Positions 42,676 through 50,623 of a DNA stretch of 55,072 nt are shown piece by piece. A program made the translations under genes and the position numbers. The notes below the pieces were generated by a model. That model was not told where the DNA came from. It did not search any database and saw nothing but the letters and a program-made list of their open reading frames with translations. The DNA comes from CBCPMX01 sp965120355 (GTDB lineage: Bacteria; Bacillota; Clostridia; Oscillospirales; Oscillospiraceae), in assembly GCA_965120355.1 (NCBI GenBank), contig CBCPMX010000040.1, positions 1-55,072 of the forward strand, read 5' to 3'. The first letter of the stretch is position 1, and every line of letters begins with the position of its first letter.

Positions 42676-42722
42676 AATATACAAGAAACTCGCGAAAAAG
42701 TCAATGAAAATTGTTCACAATT
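42676..42722 (-). promoter_or_regulatory. Promoter and upstream palindrome of ncRNA copy B
   Basis: Minus-strand TTGACT (42699-42704), 17-base spacer, TATATT (42676-42681). The perfect palindrome AATTGTTCACAATT (42709-42722) starts four bases upstream of the -35 box, exactly as in copy A. The 18 bases TTTCTTGTATATTATAGA are identical in both promoters. Confidence 0.78.
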
Positions 42723-42852
42723 TATAAAGACTTCTTTTGGGCAGACTGCACAACGGCGCTCAGCGGCGAGCGGCAGGCGGCGCTGTGTGCACGCGGTGCC
42801 GCGGCAGATTCCGCGTTTTCTGAAAAACAGCGGATTCTCCGCGAATTTACAG

Positions 42853-42881
42853 TGGAAAAATCGCTGCAAAGCGTATATAAT
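42853..42881 (+). promoter_or_regulatory. Promoter of the acidic orphan gene
   Basis: TGGAAA (42853-42858), 17-base spacer, TATAAT (42876-42881). Confidence 0.55.
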
Positions 42882-42917
42882 AGGATACACCGAATTGAAC
42901 CGAAAGGAGGCCGAGGT

Positions 42918-43331
42918 ATGAACCTGGATCTGAGCCCCAAGGAATTCCGGCGCCTGCTGGACATGGTGTACATCGGCAACTGGATCCTCAACTCGACGCG
43001 CGGCGACGACCGGATCTCCGATTACGACGAGGTGGAGAGCAAGCTGTTCGCCAAATGCCGCGGCACCAAGCTCGACGCGCTGACAGAAACCTGGGACGGC
43101 ATCTCGATCCCTTCACGTGCCTATGCCGAGGGCGGCATCCATGAGGCCATCATGGACTATGAGGACACCGTGTTTTTCGAGATTCTGGCCGAGGAACTTG
43201 CCCGCCGGGATATGGACTACCAGCCCATCTCCCGCGACAACTATGACGAGCTGATGAACCGCATGGACGAATACATCTCGGAATTTGAAGCCCACGGTAC
43301 CGACAATATTCTGATCGACAATTTTGACTGA
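42918..43331 (+). CDS. Acidic cytoplasmic protein of unknown function
   Basis: 137 residues from the ATG at 42918 with AAAGGAGG upstream. No signal peptide or membrane helix. It is strongly acidic and rich in D, E, R and Y, with an N-terminal segment LSPKEFRRLLDMVYIGNWILNS and a C-terminal helix SRDNYDELMNRMDEYISEFEAHG. No family recognised. It has its own promoter and a strong terminator, so it is a single-gene unit. Confidence 0.8.
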   Translation: MNLDLSPKEFRRLLDMVYIGNWILNSTRGDDRISDYDEVESKLFAKCRGTKLDALTETWDGISIPSRAYAEGGIHEAIMDYEDTVFFEILAEELARRDMDYQPISRDNYDELMNRMDEYISEFEAHGTDNILIDNFD

Positions 43332-43432
43332 GTTTCAGCCCATCCGCCCGGTGCCCGTATGGCGAACCCCTGCCAGCTGCTGGCTGCGTTTGTGATGCGC
43401 CGCCGGATAAACGGGTCTACGGCCAAGTGTTT

Positions 43433-43466
43433 GCCCCTTCCGCGTTCCGCGGAAGGGGCGTTTTTT
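43433..43466 (+). terminator. Terminator after the acidic orphan gene
   Basis: Stem GCCCCTTCCGC (43433-43443) / GCGGAAGGGGC (43449-43459), loop GTTCC, then GTTTTTT. Confidence 0.92.
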
Positions 43467-43561
43467 ACACTGCCGGATACTTTTGCGGATTTTCGGGAAA
43501 CCTATTCCAGCGGGGCGGCGGACCGCCGCTCCGCTGGAATACCGCGAAAGGAAGCGTGCAT

Positions 43562-44416
43562 ATGAACCCAAATGTCCTGAATACCGATCTGACCGGCAAG
43601 GTGGCCGCCGTCACCGGGGCCGGCGGCCTGATCTGCTCCAACCTGGCCAAAGTGCTGGCCCGCGCCGGGGCTAAGGTCGCTCTGCTGGATCTGAATGAGG
43701 AAAACGCCTGGAAATACGCCTCGGAGATCAACGCGGAAGGCGGCACGGCCCGGGCCTACAAATGCAACGTCCTAGATAAGGCAGCCTGCGAAGCAGCTGC
43801 TCAGGCTGCCGCCGCGGAGCTGGGGCCCTGTGACATCCTGCTCAACGGCGCCGGCGGCAACAGCCCCCGCGCCACCACGGATAAGGAGTATTTTGAACCC
43901 GGCGACCTGGACGGTGAGACCAAAAGCTTTTTCGACCTGGAAAAAGAGGGCGTGGAGTTTGTGTTCAATCTGAACTTTCTCGGCTCGCTCCTGCCGACCC
44001 AGGCGTTTGCCCGGCAGATGGCGGGGCGGCCCGGCTGCAATATTCTCAATATCTCCTCCATGAACGCCTACGCGCCGCTGACGAAAATTCCGGCCTATTC
44101 CGGTGCAAAAGCCGCCGTCAACAACTTTACCCAATGGCTGGCGGTGCATTTTTCCAAGGCCGGCATCCGGGTCAACGCCATTGCCCCCGGCTTTTTCTCC
44201 ACCAAGCAGAATGCAAAGCTGCTGTGGAATGCGGACGGCACGCCTACGCCCCGCACCGGCAAAATTCTGGCAGCCACGCCCATGGGCCGTTTCGGCGATA
44301 CGGAAACGGAGCTGTCCGGCGCGGTGCTGTTTCTGCTGAACAACGAGGCGGCGGGATTCATCACCGGCGTCTGTATCCCCATTGACGGCGGGTTTTCGGC
44401 GTACTCCGGCGTGTGA
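43562..44416 (+). CDS. SDR-family oxidoreductase, D-mannonate oxidoreductase-like
   Basis: 284 residues. NAD(P) fingerprint TGAGGLICSNLA near residue 19, NNAG-equivalent LLNGAGG, catalytic Ser in NISSMNAYAPLTKI and YSGAK for Tyr and Lys. The stretch ATTDKEYFEPGDLDGETKSFFDL with FVFNLNFLGSLLPTQAFA is characteristic of the SDR mannonate/fructuronate oxidoreductases of Clostridia. It would interconvert D-mannonate and D-fructuronate in glucuronate breakdown; uxuA and kinase partners are not in the window. It is convergent with the GH3 gene. Confidence 0.85.
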   Translation: MNPNVLNTDLTGKVAAVTGAGGLICSNLAKVLARAGAKVALLDLNEENAWKYASEINAEGGTARAYKCNVLDKAACEAAAQAAAAELGPCDILLNGAGGNSPRATTDKEYFEPGDLDGETKSFFDLEKEGVEFVFNLNFLGSLLPTQAFARQMAGRPGCNILNISSMNAYAPLTKIPAYSGAKAAVNNFTQWLAVHFSKAGIRVNAIAPGFFSTKQNAKLLWNADGTPTPRTGKILAATPMGRFGDTETELSGAVLFLLNNEAAGFITGVCIPIDGGFSAYSGV

Positions 44417-44499
44417 CTGCGGAAAAACCGGCGGCCTTTTTGCAAAGGGGCTGCGCGCAGCGCATGGGTGCGGTGTACACACCGCCGGAACCGCGGTTT

Positions 44500-44537
44500 C
44501 GCTGCATTCCGCCGCCCGCAGGCGGCGGAATGCAGCG
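44500..44537. terminator. Bidirectional terminator between SDR and GH3 genes
   Basis: 17-bp stem (44500-44516 / 44521-44537), loop CGCA. No long T-tract, but the stem is very stable and is placed between convergent genes. Confidence 0.6.
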
Positions 44538-44565
44538 AGCGTGTTTGACAAACGCAGTGGGGCGC

Positions 44566-47097
44566 TTACGGCTCTTGGAGCATCCGCTGCATGGCGCCGG
44601 TCTTCAGAATGACGCCCAGAATGTGCATGGCGCTTTGCTCCAGCATGGCCCGGGTCAGCGGCTGGGCGAAGCTGCGCGTGCCGCGGTTTTCCACGGCTTC
44701 CCCGGAAGCCAGAGCCGCCTCCAGGGTGGCCACGTTGCCGGGGCCGCCGGGCTGGAGCATGTCGTTGCCGGCCCACATGGACAGGGCGGGTTCGGAAATG
44801 CCGCCGCCCCAGTCGGTCATGATCAGGCCGTCAAAGCCCCACTCGTCCCGGGCGATGGCGGTGCACAGATCGTAGTTGTTGGCCGCCGGGACGCCGCAGA
44901 TGTCGTTATAGGAGGTCATGATGGCCCAGGGGCGGCCGGACTGGACGGCAATCTGGAAGCCCAGCAGGTAGATGTCCCGGAAGGCACGCTCGGAGACCAG
45001 ATCGTTGGAGCAGGTCCGCAGCAGCTCCTGGTTGTTGCCGGCAAAGTGCTTGATGGTCACGCCGCCGGAGACTGCCTGGACGCCTTTGGTTATGGCGGCG
45101 GCCATGGAGCCGGAGACCACCGGGTCCTCGGAATAGTACTCAAAATTCCGGCCGCACAGGGGGTTGCGGTGGATGTTCATGCCCGGAGCCAGCCACAGGT
45201 CCACGTGGTATTCCCGCATCTCGCGGCCCACGGCGCGGCCCACTTCTTCCACCAGGGTCCGGTCCCAGCTGCACGCCAGCAGGCTGCCTACCGGGAAGGC
45301 GGTGCAGATCTGGTAGCCGGTGACCGTCCCGTCCTCGCCGGTCAGATCCCGCCGCAGGCGCAGGCCCGCCGGACCGTCGGCCAGGACGATGGGCGGAATC
45401 CCATATTCCTTCCGCAGATCCGCCGTCTCCCCGGCGGCCCCGGGAACGGACAGGGAAACGCTGCCCAGAATGCCGCCGGGACCCACCGCGCCGTCAAAGG
45501 GGACGGGGGCGCCGTCGTCCATGGGCGGCATGCCGCTCAAATCCATCCCCACGCCGCAGGCCAGCCTGCACAGGTCCTGGCTGGTCATGGAGGCCACCAG
45601 CTCTTCCAAAGTGGCTTCGCCCCGCCGGACGTCCGCCAGGGTCACGCTGCCGCGTCCGGGCTTACAGCCGCCGAAGGGGCTGCTGTAGCGCACCTTGGAG
45701 GGCTTCATGCCCCGCTCGGTCAGCCGGATGGCGTGATTTTCGGCAAAAGACAGCTCCTCTTTCTCGCCGGGATAGGTCCAGGCCGCCGCATCCCGGTTGG
45801 ACAGCTCCCGGAAGGGCAGCGGACCGCCGGAAAGGCAGTTGCGCAGCTTCCGCACCGTCACCCGGTTTTTCAGGAACAGGGCCCCGGCCACGCGGGTATC
45901 GCGGCTGCTGCTGCCCACGCGGATGTAGTAGTGGCCGGCCTCCAGCACATAGGCCGCCTGGGCCGTGTCATAGCTGCTCAGCTCCGACACGGGGAAGGAC
46001 AGCTGCAAGGTCTCGCTTTCACCGGGCTGCAGCAGACGGGTTTTGCCAAAGGTAATCAGAATCTGCTTGGGCTGCTCCAGCACGCCCTGGGGCAGGGACG
46101 CATAGACCTGCACCACCTGGCGGCAGGGATAGATCTCCGACTGGTTGGTGATCTCGGCGGTGACGGTGACGGTTTGGCCGTCGAGTCCCGCGGCGCAGGC
46201 CGTCAGTACCGGTGCGCCATAGGTCAGGCCATAGCCGAAGGGATAGAGCACCTCCGTGCCGAAGGTGTCGAAATAGCGGTAGCCCACATAGATGCCGTCG
46301 GTATAGGGGACGTCGGTCTGTTCTGTGGTCTGGCCCATGGCCGTGACGGTGTTGCCGTTGGGATGGAGCGTACCGTAGTCGCTGGCGGTGGGATAGTCGC
46401 TGTAGCGCAGGGGCCAGGTGTCCGTCAGCTTGCCGGAGGGGCAGACCGCGCCGGTCAGCACGTCGCACAGGGCGTGGCCGCCCTCCTGCCCGGCCAGGCC
46501 CATAAAGAGGATGGCGGAGACCTTCCGGCTGACTTCGGCGATCTCCAAAAAGCCGGGGACGTTCAGCACCAGCACCGTCCTGGCAAAGGCCGCCGTCACC
46601 GCGTCGATCAGGGCGCGCTCCTGCTCCGCCAGGGCCAGGGTACCGGGGCCGTAGGCCATATCCTCGCCCTCTCCGGCCACCCGGGACAGGACAATGAGGG
46701 CACACTCGTTGGACGCCGCCAGCAGCGGCAGGTCCAGCCCTGTCAGCGGCATTTCCTCGTTATGGTGATAGGGCATGTGAAAATTCTTTTCCACACAGCG
46801 GTTGGGATGCTCCAGCGCCCAGTTGCGGTATTTGCGGGCCAGAAACGCATCCGGCTCCAGCCCGGGACAGGCGGCGATGCCGTCGAGCACATTGGTGGAG
46901 CGGAGCACATTGACGTCGCCGGAACCGGTGCCGCCCTTGACAGTGTAGATCTGGCCGATGCCAAACACGGCCACCTTCACCGGCGTATCGCCCGTCAGGG
47001 GCAGCGTATTTTGGACGTTCTTCAGCAGCACCATGCTGTTGGCCGCCGCCGAACGGGAGACGGCGGCATTTTCGAGCATCCGCGCGGTCATTTCCAT
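44566..47097 (-). CDS. Glycoside hydrolase family 3 enzyme with permuted domain order
   Basis: 843 residues, no signal peptide, so probably cytoplasmic. Domain order is reversed against most GH3 enzymes: the C-domain comes first (about 1-280, NSMVLLKNVQNTLPL, LVLNVPGFLEIAEV, YPFGYGLTYG), then an FnIII-like part (about 285-400), then the TIM-barrel at the end (about 480-843). The barrel shows LADGPAGLR, NFEYYSEDP, GVTIKHFAGNNQE and the nucleophile Asp in GLIMTDWGGG. This order is known from Ruminococcus albus and Butyrivibrio beta-glucosidases. Likely a beta-glucosidase/xylosidase type; the sugar is not determined. Confidence 0.92.
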   Translation of the reverse strand: MEMTARMLENAAVSRSAAANSMVLLKNVQNTLPLTGDTPVKVAVFGIGQIYTVKGGTGSGDVNVLRSTNVLDGIAACPGLEPDAFLARKYRNWALEHPNRCVEKNFHMPYHHNEEMPLTGLDLPLLAASNECALIVLSRVAGEGEDMAYGPGTLALAEQERALIDAVTAAFARTVLVLNVPGFLEIAEVSRKVSAILFMGLAGQEGGHALCDVLTGAVCPSGKLTDTWPLRYSDYPTASDYGTLHPNGNTVTAMGQTTEQTDVPYTDGIYVGYRYFDTFGTEVLYPFGYGLTYGAPVLTACAAGLDGQTVTVTAEITNQSEIYPCRQVVQVYASLPQGVLEQPKQILITFGKTRLLQPGESETLQLSFPVSELSSYDTAQAAYVLEAGHYYIRVGSSSRDTRVAGALFLKNRVTVRKLRNCLSGGPLPFRELSNRDAAAWTYPGEKEELSFAENHAIRLTERGMKPSKVRYSSPFGGCKPGRGSVTLADVRRGEATLEELVASMTSQDLCRLACGVGMDLSGMPPMDDGAPVPFDGAVGPGGILGSVSLSVPGAAGETADLRKEYGIPPIVLADGPAGLRLRRDLTGEDGTVTGYQICTAFPVGSLLACSWDRTLVEEVGRAVGREMREYHVDLWLAPGMNIHRNPLCGRNFEYYSEDPVVSGSMAAAITKGVQAVSGGVTIKHFAGNNQELLRTCSNDLVSERAFRDIYLLGFQIAVQSGRPWAIMTSYNDICGVPAANNYDLCTAIARDEWGFDGLIMTDWGGGISEPALSMWAGNDMLQPGGPGNVATLEAALASGEAVENRGTRSFAQPLTRAMLEQSAMHILGVILKTGAMQRMLQEP

Positions 47098-47163
47098 AGG
47101 GTACCCTCCTGTATGTGTATGATGTGTATTGTACCGGCCGGGCCGCTGGGGCGGCCGGTCTGA

Positions 47164-47392
47164 TCTGCGTTTTACACCTCTACTATACCGGAAATCCCGG
47201 CGGATGGCAACGGTTTTCTTTCCGGTGTGCGGCTGGGGAACTGCCGGGTGGGCTGTGCGGGCGCAGATGTGAACAATTTGTAACTGAAGTGCGCCGGTTA
47301 TGAATGAACTGTAACCGGCGACCGAATATTTTGTGAAGCAATGTGAAGCTTTTGTGAAGCGTATTGACGCGGCAGGGAAAACTTTTTAAACT
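47164..47392 (+). promoter_or_regulatory. Divergent control region of GH3 and solute-binding genes
   Basis: Promoter for the lipoprotein: TTGACG (47364-47369), 17-base spacer, TAAACT (47387-47392). Directly upstream are three TGTGAAGC direct repeats at 47332-47339, 47342-47349 and 47353-47360, spaced 10 and 11 bases, i.e. on one face of the helix. Further upstream is an inverted repeat CGCCGGTTA (47292-47300) / TAACCGGCG (47312-47320). The arrangement suggests an activator bound next to the -35 box and a second regulator site. The rest of 47098-47483 shows no gene. Confidence 0.65.
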
Positions 47393-47483
47393 GAGAACAC
47401 ACCATCCCAATGTGCAAAATGCACAAAAGAAACGGGATAAAAATGAAAGAACCGTGAAAACGGTTCAGAAAGGATGTCAGTAA

Positions 47484-49226
47484 ATGAAAAGAATCACTTG
47501 TCTGCTTCTTGTGATGACCATGCTGCTGGGTCTGCTGGCCGGCTGCGGCAGCAGCTCCACCGAGACGGAAGAAGAGACCACAACCGAAACTTCTGAAGCG
47601 GCCGAAACCGAAGAGACCACGGAAGAGGCGGAAGAGGCAGAAGACGCGGCTTCTGAAGAGACGGCGGAAACCACCGAAGATACCGCCTCTGAGAGCACGT
47701 CTTCCAGCGATCTGCCCGGCGGCACCACGCCCATCTCCATGCCGCTGGTAGAGGAAGAGAAAACCATCACCTTCTTCATGCGCTATAACCCCCAGGTACA
47801 GGACTATGTCCAGGACATGTCCGACAACCTGTTCTATCAGGAGTTGGAGGAGATGTCCGGCATTCATGTGGAGTTCCAGCTGTACCATCCCTCTGTGGTG
47901 GAGGAGCAGTTTAACCTGCAAATTGCCGCAGAGAACTACTGCGACGTCTACTGTGAATACGGCGCAGGGTACACCGGCGGCCTGGACGGCGGCGTAGACG
48001 ACGAGGTATTCCTGGATCTCAGCGACCTGATCGAGGAATATATGCCCAACTACTACTCCTACCTCCTGGAGGATGAGGACAACATCCGCGACGCAACGAC
48101 CGACTCCGGCCGCTATGTGGCTATTTACGCGATCTACGAGCCCTATCAGCCCTGCCAGACTGGCCCCCTGATCCGTGCCGACTGGGCCGAAGAGGCTGGC
48201 CTGGACGTGGAGACCATGTCCACTTACGAAGACTACGAAACCTATATCCAGTATGCCTATGAGAACTACGGCGCCACCGTGTATCTGACAGAGACCGGCG
48301 TGCCCAGCTTCAACTACCTGATCTCCGGCTATGGCGTCAGCTACACCGAAGACGACCTGCCTCTGGCGCAGAAGGACGGCGAAGTGTTCTGCACCCTGAT
48401 GGACGACGGCATGAAGGAATATCTGACCATGATTTCCGAATGGTATGCCAACGGCTGGATCTATCAGGACTTCTTCAGTGAAGACACCGCCGCCGGCGGC
48501 GGCGCCGATGCCGGTATGGTCACCAGCGGCCAGACCAGCCTCTGGTGGGGCGAGTGCAGCTATATTTCCCAGTATGAGAACGATGGCGGCATCTCCATCG
48601 CCGCCATTCAGGACGCCGTGAAGAATGAAGGCGACCAGACCCACTTTGCACAGACCAACTACCAGCGGGTGTCCACGCAGTCCTACCTGGTGCTGTCCTC
48701 CACCTGCGAGGATCCGGAGGTTGTCCTGCAGTGGATCGACTACCGCTATACGCAGGACGGCTATCTGCTGGCCAACTATGGCGTAGAGAGCGTCACCTAT
48801 GAGTTCGACGAAGAGGGCCAGCCCCAGTACACCGATCTGATTATCAACAACGAAGAGGGTATGACCACCACCCAGGCCCAGTGGCGCTATATGCTCCAGA
48901 ATACCGTCTGCCTGACCTCTGTGGATTCCCAGCGCCAGGGCCAGACCGAGTATGAAATCTCCACCCAGGAGATCTGGATGACCAACAAGGACGACGAGTG
49001 GTCCATCCCCGACGCCGTCGCTCTGACCACCGAGGAGTCGGAGGAGTATAACGCCATTGCCAGCGACATCCTCACCTATATCTCCACCCGTTTCCTCCAG
49101 TTCGTCACCGGTACTGCCAGCATTGAGGATGAGTACGACGACTTTATCGATGAGCTGTACAGCATGGGCATTGAAGACTGCATCAGCATCTATCAGAACG
49201 CCCTGGACCGCTACTACAGCAAGTAA
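47484..49226 (+). CDS. Extracellular solute-binding lipoprotein
   Basis: 580 residues. The signal peptide ends in the lipobox LLAGC (Cys at about 21), followed by an E/T-rich linker of about 60 residues and a large binding domain of ABC-transporter family 1 type (TPISMPLVEEEKTITFFMRY, FQLYHPSVVEEQFNLQIAAENYCDV, DYETYIQYAYENYG, ALDRYYSK at the end). It is a paralogue of the broken gene at 6548-8214. No permease or ATPase gene is adjacent, so it either uses a shared transporter or only senses a ligand. The GH3 gene divergent to it hints at an oligosaccharide (inference). Confidence 0.92.
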   Translation: MKRITCLLLVMTMLLGLLAGCGSSSTETEEETTTETSEAAETEETTEEAEEAEDAASEETAETTEDTASESTSSSDLPGGTTPISMPLVEEEKTITFFMRYNPQVQDYVQDMSDNLFYQELEEMSGIHVEFQLYHPSVVEEQFNLQIAAENYCDVYCEYGAGYTGGLDGGVDDEVFLDLSDLIEEYMPNYYSYLLEDEDNIRDATTDSGRYVAIYAIYEPYQPCQTGPLIRADWAEEAGLDVETMSTYEDYETYIQYAYENYGATVYLTETGVPSFNYLISGYGVSYTEDDLPLAQKDGEVFCTLMDDGMKEYLTMISEWYANGWIYQDFFSEDTAAGGGADAGMVTSGQTSLWWGECSYISQYENDGGISIAAIQDAVKNEGDQTHFAQTNYQRVSTQSYLVLSSTCEDPEVVLQWIDYRYTQDGYLLANYGVESVTYEFDEEGQPQYTDLIINNEEGMTTTQAQWRYMLQNTVCLTSVDSQRQGQTEYEISTQEIWMTNKDDEWSIPDAVALTTEESEEYNAIASDILTYISTRFLQFVTGTASIEDEYDDFIDELYSMGIEDCISIYQNALDRYYSK

Positions 49227-49311
49227 ACAGAAGTGAGACGCTGTTTGATCTGTCTTTGTAAAGTCCAACATGTAAAAGTGTACCAACGTGTAAACGTGTA
49301 AAAGGGTAGAA

Positions 49312-49341
49312 GAAGCGCCGCAGGTTCGCCTGCGGCGCTTC
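49312..49341 (+). terminator. Terminator after the solute-binding gene
   Basis: A 13-bp stem GAAGCGCCGCAGG (49312-49324) / CCTGCGGCGCTTC (49329-49341) with a TTCG loop, then CGTCTGT. Upstream in 49227-49311 there are short repeats of the form CGTGTAAA but no gene. Confidence 0.75.
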
Positions 49342-49471
49342 CGTCTGTAAAGACGACTGCAATCCAGGGTTGAGAAGCGAAGCCCGGACAGAGCGAGCCG
49401 GCGCGGGCCGCCCTGTGCCCCGGGGCATCTGCGCCGCGGTGGATTGTTAAAAAATAGACTATTCAACCCTA

Positions 49472-49529
49472 TTTTCATTTGCACGCAAATGCATTATAAT
49501 AAAGTTGTAAAGTGGACTATTGCACTTTA
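49472..49529 (+). promoter_or_regulatory. Promoter and leader dyads of the hydrogenase operon
   Basis: TTTTCA (49472-49477), 17-base spacer, TATAAT (49495-49500). The dyad CATTTGC-AC-GCAAATG (49476-49491) sits in the spacer. A second dyad TAAAGTG (49508-49514) / CACTTTA (49523-49529) ends at the AAAGGAGG ribosome site of hydC and could hide it as a hairpin or be an operator. GACTATT occurs at 49457 and again at 49515. Confidence 0.55.
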
Positions 49530-49544
49530 AAGGAGGAAACAATT

Positions 49545-50039
49545 ATGCCCAACAACAAAACGCTGGTACCCTTTACCGGGACGCCGGAGCAGGAGGCCCA
49601 GCTGAAGGCCGTCATTGCCCAGTACAAAGACGTCCCAGGCGGTACCATGCCCGTGATGCAGCAGGCGCAGGAGATCTACGGTTATCTTCCCGAAGAGGTC
49701 CAGATTATGATCGCCGACGGCCTGGGCATCCCTCTGGAGGAGGTCTACGGCATCTCCACCTTCTATTCCCTGTTCACACTGAATCCTAAGGGCAAATACA
49801 AGATCAGCGTCTGCCTTGGCACTGCCTGTTATGTCAAGGGTTCGCAGCAGATTCTGGACAAAATTGTCGAGCGGCTGGGCTGCCCCGCCGGGTCCATTTC
49901 TCCCGACGGGAAGTTCTCTGTAGACGCCACCCGCTGTGTGGGCGCCTGCGGCCTGGCCCCGGTGATGATGGTCAACGACGATGTCTACGGCCGCCTGACC
50001 CCCGATATGGTGGACGACATTCTGGCCAAATACGTCTGA
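49545..50039 (+). CDS. hydC: HydC/NuoE-like subunit of bifurcating [FeFe] hydrogenase
   Basis: 164 residues, 24-kDa NuoE family. Helical N-terminus, then a thioredoxin-like fold with the [2Fe-2S] ligands Cys90, Cys95 (VCLGTACYVKGS), Cys131 and Cys135 (RCVGACGLAP). It carries electrons in the HydABC complex, which couples NADH and reduced ferredoxin oxidation to H2 formation. AAGGAGG precedes the ATG at 49545. First gene of a five-gene operon. Confidence 0.94.
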   Translation: MPNNKTLVPFTGTPEQEAQLKAVIAQYKDVPGGTMPVMQQAQEIYGYLPEEVQIMIADGLGIPLEEVYGISTFYSLFTLNPKGKYKISVCLGTACYVKGSQQILDKIVERLGCPAGSISPDGKFSVDATRCVGACGLAPVMMVNDDVYGRLTPDMVDDILAKYV

Positions 50040-50054
50040 GGCCCCGGCTGAACT

Positions 50055-50606
50055 ATGAAGGAGCTGAGTCTGAACATCCTGGACATTGCGAAAAACTCCG
50101 TCACTGCCGGCGCGGGCCTGGTGCGCATCACCGTCGACGAGACGCCGGCGCGGCTGACCATTGTCATTGCCGACGACGGCTGCGGCATGTCCGAGGAATT
50201 TCTGGCCAGAGTGACCGATCCCTTCACCACCACCCGCACCACCCGCAAGGTGGGTATGGGCATTCCCCTGTTCAAAATGGCGGCGGAGATGTCCGGCGGC
50301 GGCTTTGAAATCCGCAGCCAGGTGGGCAAAGGGACGGAAACAACGGCGTGGTTCGATCCCAACAGCATCGACACCCCGCCCATGGGAGATCTGACGGGCT
50401 CCATCCTGACCCTGATCCAGGGCAGCCCGGACATCGACTTTTTGTTCATCCACCGGCGCGCCGCCGGCGATGGTACGCCAAAGGAGTACGAGCTGGACAC
50501 GCGCCAGATCCGGCAGATCATGGAAGGTGTTCCGCTGGATACGCCGGAGCTTCTGGAGTGGATGCGCGAATTTATGACCGAAAACGAATCTGAATTACTG
50601 AGATAG
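50055..50606 (+). CDS. HATPase (histidine-kinase-like ATP-binding) protein in the hydrogenase operon
   Basis: 183 residues. A GHKL ATPase domain fills the first ~110: N-box LDIAKNSVTAGAGLVRI, G1 IADDGCGM, ATP lid TTTRTTRKVGMGIPLF with the G2 motif, and F-like segment MSGGGFEI. There is no dimerisation/phosphoacceptor helix and no receiver partner. The C-terminal ~70 residues include IDFLFIHRRA and a helical end. Such ATPases are commonly found between hydC and hydB in Clostridia. Function is not known; control of the operon or maturation are possibilities. Confidence 0.85.
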   Translation: MKELSLNILDIAKNSVTAGAGLVRITVDETPARLTIVIADDGCGMSEEFLARVTDPFTTTRTTRKVGMGIPLFKMAAEMSGGGFEIRSQVGKGTETTAWFDPNSIDTPPMGDLTGSILTLIQGSPDIDFLFIHRRAAGDGTPKEYELDTRQIRQIMEGVPLDTPELLEWMREFMTENESELLR

Positions 50607-50623
50607 AAGGGAAGAACAACGTT

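Noticed and set aside
44413..47163. A 916-codon open frame on the plus strand
   Set aside because: Antisense to the GH3 gene, which has full family motifs; the plus-strand product is compositionally biased and has no motif.
49443..49460. Rex (NADH-sensing) operator upstream of hydC
   Set aside because: Only a left half-like TTGTTAA is present at 49444; the required right half TTAACAA is missing.
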